From M0103 sp040386155 (GTDB lineage Bacteria > Bacteroidota > Bacteroidia > Flavobacteriales_D > Crocinitomicaceae): DNA of 64,000 bases. The position numbers and the translations under genes were made by a program. Every line of letters starts with the position of its first letter. Within the stretch, counting starts at the first letter, position 1. A model generated the notes under the pieces. It was not told the DNA's origin. It ran no database searches and saw only the letters and a list, made by a program, of their open reading frames with translations. Location of the stretch: positions 1 through 64,000 of the forward strand of contig JAZKFZ010000005.1 of NCBI GenBank assembly GCA_040386155.1. Reading direction: 5' to 3'. Shown in pieces: positions 58,614 to 64,000 of the stretch.

Positions 58614-61600
58614 TTAATCCTCTAAGGTGTTTTTTGAATAATTTCTATGTCTAAAATACGCCAATAAAGTGAAGGCAACAAACCCTAATGTCAACATAAT
58701 TAACCAAGTAGGGAATTCGCCTAAGCCATCACCTTGTGCGTATGAATGTAAGCCTACCAAGTAGAAATTAACACCAAAGAAAGTGAATAAGATCGCTGAA
58801 TAAGCCCAAAAACTAACCACATTAAATACAAATTTCCCTCTCAATGCTGGAATGTAGCGTAAATGTAAAACAATAGCATACACCAAGACACTCACTAAAG
58901 CCCAGGTTTCTTTCGGATCCCAGCCCCAATATCGCCCCCATGATTCATTGGCCCAAATACCGCCAAGAAATGTTCCAATCGTCAACATGAATAAGCCGAT
59001 GGTAATCGTCATTTCAGAAACATAGGTTAATTCATTAATATTTAAACTAACAATTTTGCCATTTCTTTTTGAGCGTAAGATATATAATACCAAATTCATC
59101 AAGCCTAAAATTGCTCCTAATCCAAGAAAGGCATAACTTCCGGTGATGATAGCAACGTGCACTTTCAACCAATATGATTTCAACACTGGTTGCAAAGGCG
59201 TAATTTCTGGATCCATTAATTCTAACTCCGTCACCATAATCATCAACGAAGCAAGGATGACCGCTCCAGGTAAAATAATAGGGTTTTTGCGACTAAAGAT
59301 AAATCCAGCACCAACAGTTACCCAAGCAATGAAAATCAAGGCTTCGTAGCCATTACTCCAAGGAGCGTGACCAGAAATCATCCAGCGCATTACCAATCCA
59401 GCACCATGATAAACAAAGAACACGACTACCAATCCAACCAAAATTCTTCGAATCCATAAATACACTTTACTTGTACTTCTGTTAGCAATGATTTGTGTAA
59501 TGAACAAAATCAACATCACCAAACCTAGCAACAAATAGCTTCGGTAGGCATTCTTGAAAATATTCATCTTGTTGTAGCTGATCTCCAACTTCACAGCAGA
59601 TTCCGCAGGAACTACCTTTGCTCCCTCTTTGCGCTGGTATTTTTTAAGGTCTTTCAATAGGTCGCTCGCTTCACCGTATTTCCCTGTTTCACATGCCTTA
59701 TCGAGCGCTGTGATGTACTTCAAGGCATAGCCAGAAGCGTTCGGATCGAGTTCCATCAATTCAGAACCAAGTGGCACGTACCATTTATTGTTTGGTGCTT
59801 TCTTCACAGGAATAATTTGCATGTATTGCCATCCCAGTACTGCTTGAATTACCTGGAATCGATCCACTAGCTTGATCAACTTTTTATCAAATTCATCTCG
59901 CTTAGATTCTTGCTTCTGATGCGCTTTACGATACATTTCCATCCACTTGAACTGACCACCTTCATCAGCCATTTCTCGATAGGTGGCATAGTCCTTTAAA
60001 TGCAAGGTATCTCGTAAGTTCGCAGGAACATTAATAATCTTCTGATCCAACCAATATTCAGGATACATGTGCATGCTCATCACGGTTTGCACAGCGTTAT
60101 TTCCTTCAAATTTATTCGCACGATACACCTTATTCATGATTTGATCACAAACGGTGTGAAATGGCGTTACTCTTCCGTCAAAGGCCAATACTAGCAAGGA
60201 AGCTAGTTCCTCAGAATGCTCCTTCGACATTTCCCGATGAATTGCCTTTTTAGCAGGTGCAACTTGTTCGTGATTGCTCTCGTGCGAATGATCGTGACCA
60301 TCAGCATGATTATGCTCTTGCGCATTCAAAGGAAACACAGCTAACATCAACAATCCAATAAGCATCATCTTTTTGCGCTTTTCATTCGACTTTTTAAGTA
60401 AATCATTCAAGTCTTTGAAGCGACCAGCAGGTGCAAACAAGGAGAAAATCATACCCATCGACATGAGTAGATAACCTAAGTAACTGACATTTGTACCTAA
60501 CCAATCGTGATTAACACTTAAGCGAGTTCCTTTTTCATCTGGATCGTAGGCCGATTGAAAAAAACGATACCCTTGATAATCCATTACATTGTTCATGTAA
60601 ATTCGTTGATTTCTTGTGTAATTATTGATCGTATCGTTAATTGTAACTTCAGAAGCAAACGATGATGGCGCTTCAGAACCAGCGTATCTTTCGAGCGCAA
60701 AATCACGACAAGAGATGGAAAAAGGTAAGAAAAATTTGGTTGCACCGTAGGTCATTTCGTAGGTTAATCCATTCAAATCAAACACTAATTGCTCAGGAAT
60801 AACATTTGCACCACCTTCCAATTCAACAATTTTTGAAGTTGTACCATCTGTAATTTTTAACGTCAGATAATCTGAACCAAGGTCTTTTCTGCCGGAAGGT
60901 AATTTCATACGTTTTGCATGATTTAAGACTTGCTTAAAAACAAATTGTTCATTTTCGACTTGATACAATGTTGTTGTCATAAACTGCACGGTTGAATCGG
61001 CTGGAACTTGCACGAAGATGGAGTCTGGAGGTGTTGTTCCCGACTGACGGTACTTTGTCATTTCAGCCATTGGTAAATAACGAACTGGCATGTCAGACCT
61101 CATCATCACAGCAGCACCTTTACGTTGTAAATGAATTCCAGGCATCAATTTACTTTCGTCAGTTTTTTCAAAAAATAGTGGAATATCTCCAATCATTATT
61201 GAACCATTGGGCTCAAGATGATTGGCTTGCATTCCATTTGTCATCACTTCCAACATTGTGCCTTGAATAGAATCATTGACGATGACTGTATCGACCAAAT
61301 TCTTTCTATAGTCTACAAATTCAATTAAAATTGGGGTCTTGTGATTTGGAAACTCTACAGGAATACTAAATTTATTAATGTTGATACCAAAAGGATGCAC
61401 TTGAGACATGTATTTTTTCTCTGAATACGTGTATTGCAATTTTTCATCGTGAATTCTGAATGAAAAATGGGGGTCTGACGAATAAATGAAATCAGATTGA
61501 CTGCCTTCGCGAATCAACATCATTCCTTCAAAACTCACATAGCGAGTGATTGCAGAACCAATTAAGATCACAATAAACGACAAGTGAAACATCAGCATTG

Positions 61601-61829
61601 CAATTTTTTGGCGCTGAAACATTTGATAGCGGAACATATTGGCAATCAGGTTGATGCCAAGGTAAACTAACAATATTTCAAACCATAGCGCATTGTAAAT
61701 CAAAACCTTAGCAGTGTGCGTGTCGTAAGATGATTCAATCAAGGTAGCTGCACCAATTGCGATTGCAAAAATAATCATCGCTGTGGCCATCATTCGCATT
61801 GAAAAAAGTGCCCGAGAAATTCGTTCCAT
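58614..61829 (-). CDS. ccsBA: Cytochrome c biogenesis protein CcsB-CcsA fusion
   Basis: This 1071-residue inner-membrane protein handles haem export and attachment to apocytochrome c in System II. The N-terminal half is ResB/CcsB-like (membrane segments at about 15-37, 47-66 and 75-95, then a large periplasmic domain and a helix near 450). The C-terminal half is CcsA-like (about 760-1060) with the haem-handling WGRYWGWDPKETWALVSVLVYAI motif and conserved His residues. Between them (about 490-520), after a short hydrophobic stretch ending NAQ, comes a His-rich segment HNHADGHDHSHESNHE of unusual composition. A good promoter lies 20 bases upstream. Confidence 0.9.
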   Translation of the reverse strand: MERISRALFSMRMMATAMIIFAIAIGAATLIESSYDTHTAKVLIYNALWFEILLVYLGINLIANMFRYQMFQRQKIAMLMFHLSFIVILIGSAITRYVSFEGMMLIREGSQSDFIYSSDPHFSFRIHDEKLQYTYSEKKYMSQVHPFGININKFSIPVEFPNHKTPILIEFVDYRKNLVDTVIVNDSIQGTMLEVMTNGMQANHLEPNGSIMIGDIPLFFEKTDESKLMPGIHLQRKGAAVMMRSDMPVRYLPMAEMTKYRQSGTTPPDSIFVQVPADSTVQFMTTTLYQVENEQFVFKQVLNHAKRMKLPSGRKDLGSDYLTLKITDGTTSKIVELEGGANVIPEQLVFDLNGLTYEMTYGATKFFLPFSISCRDFALERYAGSEAPSSFASEVTINDTINNYTRNQRIYMNNVMDYQGYRFFQSAYDPDEKGTRLSVNHDWLGTNVSYLGYLLMSMGMIFSLFAPAGRFKDLNDLLKKSNEKRKKMMLIGLLMLAVFPLNAQEHNHADGHDHSHESNHEQVAPAKKAIHREMSKEHSEELASLLVLAFDGRVTPFHTVCDQIMNKVYRANKFEGNNAVQTVMSMHMYPEYWLDQKIINVPANLRDTLHLKDYATYREMADEGGQFKWMEMYRKAHQKQESKRDEFDKKLIKLVDRFQVIQAVLGWQYMQIIPVKKAPNNKWYVPLGSELMELDPNASGYALKYITALDKACETGKYGEASDLLKDLKKYQRKEGAKVVPAESAVKLEISYNKMNIFKNAYRSYLLLGLVMLILFITQIIANRSTSKVYLWIRRILVGLVVVFFVYHGAGLVMRWMISGHAPWSNGYEALIFIAWVTVGAGFIFSRKNPIILPGAVILASLMIMVTELELMDPEITPLQPVLKSYWLKVHVAIITGSYAFLGLGAILGLMNLVLYILRSKRNGKIVSLNINELTYVSEMTITIGLFMLTIGTFLGGIWANESWGRYWGWDPKETWALVSVLVYAIVLHLRYIPALRGKFVFNVVSFWAYSAILFTFFGVNFYLVGLHSYAQGDGLGEFPTWLIMLTLGFVAFTLLAYFRHRNYSKNTLED

Positions 61830-61848
61830 AATCTATAAAAATTCCTTG

Positions 61849-61882
61849 CAAAAATAGTCATTCCTTGACGAAAATTTCACAA
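61849..61882 (-). promoter_or_regulatory. ccsBA-bshB1-crcB promoter
   Basis: On the minus strand TTG (61882-61880), a 23-base spacer and TATTTTTG (61856-61849) fit the Bacteroidota consensus. The ccsBA start is 19 bases downstream. Confidence 0.6.
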
Positions 61883-61929
61883 AAAAGAATAATTACTTAT
61901 CTTTATCCTGATCTCAAAATAAAGAAGTA

Positions 61930-62475
61930 ATGTCGCTATTCTCCGCTCTATTTGGTAGTAAAAAAAAAGGTGTCCCCGTAAAGGATTTAGTAGTGATGAC
62001 TTCAATAGAAAAATACCGCACAATCAGTAAAATTGAATCTTCAAAAAAAGTGATTATTGTTGCATGGTTTGAACGAACGAAGCAAGAACTTCTTGAAATC
62101 ATGGAACAGCAAGCAGTGTTGCATGAAGTGCTACTTGCGAAAGAAGTACGACCTCATCATGCCACTGGAAATACCATTATTTTTGCAGAACATTACCCCA
62201 TTGAGTCGGAAGAGCAAGCCTTTTTTGAAACGATTAACATAGAGGAAGCTATCATCTACTCAGCGCTCGACGAACCCCTATTTATGGCGTTTGGTGGCGA
62301 AAAAATCAGTTCTTTGATGCAAAAAATGGGTATGGCAACAGATGAAATTATTGAGCATAAGATGATAAGCTCTAGTATTCAAAACGCACAACAAAAAATC
62401 AGCAAACAAGTTGATTACGTGCAACAAGCAAAAAGTCAAGAGGACTGGTTCAAGAAAAACTACTTCGCTAGGTAG
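61930..62475 (+). CDS. Conserved-type protein of unknown function
   Basis: The 181-residue product is soluble, mixed alpha/beta in look, and begins MSLFSALFGSKKKG. The centre has VVMTSIEKYRTI, IIVAWFERTKQELLEIM and a PHHATGNTIIFAEHYP stretch. The end is a helical, Gln-rich tail. I do not recognise a family, and no catalytic motif stands out. It has no signal peptide. The TATCTTTA at 61898-61905 is a one-mismatch -7 box. It may form a pair with the next gene, 89 bases downstream. Confidence 0.6.
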   Translation: MSLFSALFGSKKKGVPVKDLVVMTSIEKYRTISKIESSKKVIIVAWFERTKQELLEIMEQQAVLHEVLLAKEVRPHHATGNTIIFAEHYPIESEEQAFFETINIEEAIIYSALDEPLFMAFGGEKISSLMQKMGMATDEIIEHKMISSSIQNAQQKISKQVDYVQQAKSQEDWFKKNYFAR

Positions 62476-62541
62476 ATAACTGTTGTTGAAAAATTCACAC
62501 AATAATAAATACTTAAAAAGAGGATTCATCATAATATAGAC

Positions 62542-62549
62542 TACATTTG
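62542..62549 (+). promoter_or_regulatory. -7 box of the STAS-like gene
   Basis: TACATTTG matches TAnnTTTG. It overlaps the TTG at 62547 and so favours the ATG at 62565 as the start. Confidence 0.45.
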
Positions 62550-62564
62550 GTATGTAATCGTATT

Positions 62565-62987
62565 ATGACTGCTACAAAGAATATCGAAACCGATTCATAC
62601 AAGGTAACGCTGTTGACGCCTCACATTATCGAAAATGATTTTTTTGATAATGTGGTAATTGATATTCCGCTAGTTGATCAAATAAAAAAGATCAATAGTG
62701 AATTGTCAGATGGAAAATTTTACGGTGTTTTGACACTTTTTGGTATTTCTACAGAAATTACCCCTGAAACAAGGGCCCATATTTCAAAGGCATCCTTTCA
62801 CAAAAACAATTTGTTTGCTGCTGTTGTAGCTCAAAGTATCGCCCAAAAAATTGTCGGTAATTTCTACTTACGCATCAATAAGCCCAAGAATACAACTCGC
62901 ATATTTAATGACCGAACATCTGCACTAAACTGGCTAGAAAAGGAATTGGATGCCTACTTAAAAAACACCAGTGCTCAACAAAACTAG
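62565..62987 (+). CDS. Small soluble protein, STAS-like
   Basis: From the ATG at 62565 the product is 140 residues with alternating strands and helices. The last part, FNDRTSALNWLEKELDAYL, resembles the terminal helix of STAS/SpoIIAA-like domains common in Bacteroidota. The rest (VVIDIPLVDQIKKINSELSDGKFYGVLTLFG) fits such a fold loosely. Assignment is tentative. Its 3' end overlaps the convergent CoA-binding protein gene by 30 bases. Confidence 0.55.
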   Translation: MTATKNIETDSYKVTLLTPHIIENDFFDNVVIDIPLVDQIKKINSELSDGKFYGVLTLFGISTEITPETRAHISKASFHKNNLFAAVVAQSIAQKIVGNFYLRINKPKNTTRIFNDRTSALNWLEKELDAYLKNTSAQQN

Positions 62988-63317
62988 CGTACAAGCTTCC
63001 TCCGTTTCAATTCCTACCTCTTCCAGCATTTTTACAAAAGCACGATTTTCTGTCCCAGGATTAAATAGCACTCTTCGAGGTTTCAGTTCAATAATTGCTT
63101 GATAGTATTTTTCTTGCAGCGATGGATTAATGTAGAGCGTTACCGTGTCTATATGGTTGATCACGGACCAGTCAGTTACTATTTCAATTGCATCAATTTT
63201 TCCTGCACGTTGACCAAATGCCACCACTGGAAATCCTTTTTCAATAAGCATTTTTACTGCTTTATTGGAATACCGATCAACTTTTTCGCTTGCGCCGATG
63301 ACTAAGACAGTCTTCAT
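62958..63317 (-). CDS. CoA-binding-domain protein
   Basis: This 119-residue protein is a CoA_binding_2 Rossmann domain like those of succinyl-CoA synthetase-related proteins: VLVIGASEKVDRYSNKAVKML, the middle DTVTLYINPSLQEKYYQAI and the end LFNPGTENRAFVKMLEE. Such single-domain proteins bind CoA; their cellular role is not settled. Its start overlaps the purC stop by four bases, so it is co-translated with purC. Confidence 0.85.
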   Translation of the reverse strand: MKTVLVIGASEKVDRYSNKAVKMLIEKGFPVVAFGQRAGKIDAIEIVTDWSVINHIDTVTLYINPSLQEKYYQAIIELKPRRVLFNPGTENRAFVKMLEEVGIETEEACTLVLLSTGVF

Positions 63318-64000
63318 TTTCTTTCAGCCAAATAGTTCACCACATTTTCTTCTACACGTTGATTCACATCAGCAGTTTCGATTTTTTCAAACTTTTTTCC
63401 AGTTATTTTCTCGTACAATTCAATGTATCGATCTGTAATGACATCCACAAACTCGTCAGGCATAAATGGCATTTCCTGTCCATCTAAACCTTGAAATCCA
63501 TTTTCAATGAGCCATTGACGCACAAATTCTTTCGACAATTGTTTTTGATTTTCACCACGATCTTGACGTTCTTGGTAACCATCCATATAAAAATAACGAG
63601 AAGAATCTGGTGTATGAATTTCATCAATCAAATATACTTTTCCGTCATTCACTCCAAACTCATACTTTGTATCCACCAAGATCAACCCCTGCTTTGCTGC
63701 CATTTCTGTTCCTCGCTGAAACAATGCTCTTGTATAGTTCTCCAATTGAATGTACATTTCTTCAGGTACAATATTTTTAGCAATAATATCTTCGCGGGAG
63801 ATATCTTCATCGTGACCTTCATCGGCTTTAGTTGCTGGAGTGATGATTGGAACAGGAAAACGATCATTTTCCTTCATTCCTTCTGGCAAGGCAACACCAC
63901 ACAATACTCTTTTTCCAAGTTTATATTCGCGCGCTGCATGTCCAGCCAAATAACCTCTAATTACCATTTCAACACGAATTGGCTCACACGCCAAACCAAC
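63314..64000 (-). CDS. purC: SAICAR synthetase (partial, 5' end outside window)
   Basis: The last 229 codons of purC are present; the frame stays open to the window edge. PurC joins aspartate to CAIR in purine synthesis. The visible blocks are VEMVIRGYLAG, the catalytic TPATKADEGHDEDIS region, LVDTKYEFGV and the DEIHTPDSSRYF motif, followed by a long C-terminal helical region with QLSKEFVRQWLIENGF. This is the Bacteroidota type of SAICAR synthetase. The missing N-terminal part lies at higher coordinates. Confidence 0.95.
   Translation of the reverse strand, partial: VGLACEPIRVEMVIRGYLAGHAAREYKLGKRVLCGVALPEGMKENDRFPVPIITPATKADEGHDEDISREDIIAKNIVPEEMYIQLENYTRALFQRGTEMAAKQGLILVDTKYEFGVNDGKVYLIDEIHTPDSSRYFYMDGYQERQDRGENQKQLSKEFVRQWLIENGFQGLDGQEMPFMPDEFVDVITDRYIELYEKITGKKFEKIETADVNQRVEENVVNYLAERK

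Overview
The window is an ordinary chromosomal segment of a Bacteroidota, most likely Flavobacteriales (possibly Crocinitomicaceae- or Cryomorphaceae-like; the family is inference). The signs are AT-rich DNA, no Shine-Dalgarno sequences, many promoters with the Bacteroidota -7 box TAnnTTTG (several with a TTG 17-23 bases upstream), fused SecDF, fused CcsB-CcsA, a CarB without its allosteric domain, BshB1 for bacillithiol, an S16 protein with a long acidic tail, and five secreted proteins with type IX secretion (T9SS) sorting domains. I see no rRNA, tRNA, CRISPR array, insertion sequence or prophage.

Layout. 0.1-2.1 kb: PadR regulator and PspC-domain membrane protein. 2.2-5.2 kb: polyamine genes (a fused AdoMet decarboxylase-spermidine synthase and an arginase/agmatinase-family enzyme) and a small membrane protein. 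5.2-11.6 kb: envelope and housekeeping genes (NlpC/P60 peptidase, S41 protease, DUF1573 lipoprotein, MurQ, phosphoribosyltransferase, hydrolase, a catalytically dead rhomboid fused to TPRs). 11.8-21 kb: carB, a DUF4834-like protein, YfhO, a large membrane protein, and an exonuclease-GIY-YIG fusion. 21-28.3 kb: secDF and a five-gene minus-strand cluster (GT2, HAD phosphatase, YwqK-like, lipoprotein, GT4). 28.4-31.6 kb: a three-gene minus-strand unit of a membrane-anchored IP-repeat protein, an overlooked 35-residue membrane protein and a T9SS cargo protein. 31.7-36.8 kb: fused E1 alpha/beta 2-oxoacid dehydrogenase, a Glu/Leu dehydrogenase, nhaA and tatA. 37.2-40.4 kb: ExbB-ExbD-TonB-like complex and folC. 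40.6-42.7 kb: trmN6-like, rimM and rpsP with a structured leader. 42.8-45.6 kb: a tandem pair of barrel-like outer-membrane paralogues. 45.7-48.9 kb: acetyltransferase, DtxR-family regulator with a Cys-rich tail, D-Ala-D-Ala dipeptidase, aminotransferase. 48.9-54.2 kb: four T9SS cargo genes, including a lysyl oxidase-like protein. 54.2-64 kb: YdeI-like, Mpo1-like, cysteine desulfurase, GT4, and the operon ccsBA-bshB1-crcB, two small unknowns, a CoA-binding protein and purC (cut by the window edge).

Most genes serve housekeeping, envelope building and secretion. The items most worth a second look are the secreted lysyl oxidase-like protein that keeps its copper and quinone-cofactor residues, an intrinsic terminator lying inside the signal-peptide codons of the gene after it, the IP-repeat/small-membrane-protein unit, the pseudo-rhomboid-TPR protein, the DtxR regulator with a four-cysteine tail, and clusters of interlocking palindromes in two intergenic regions.
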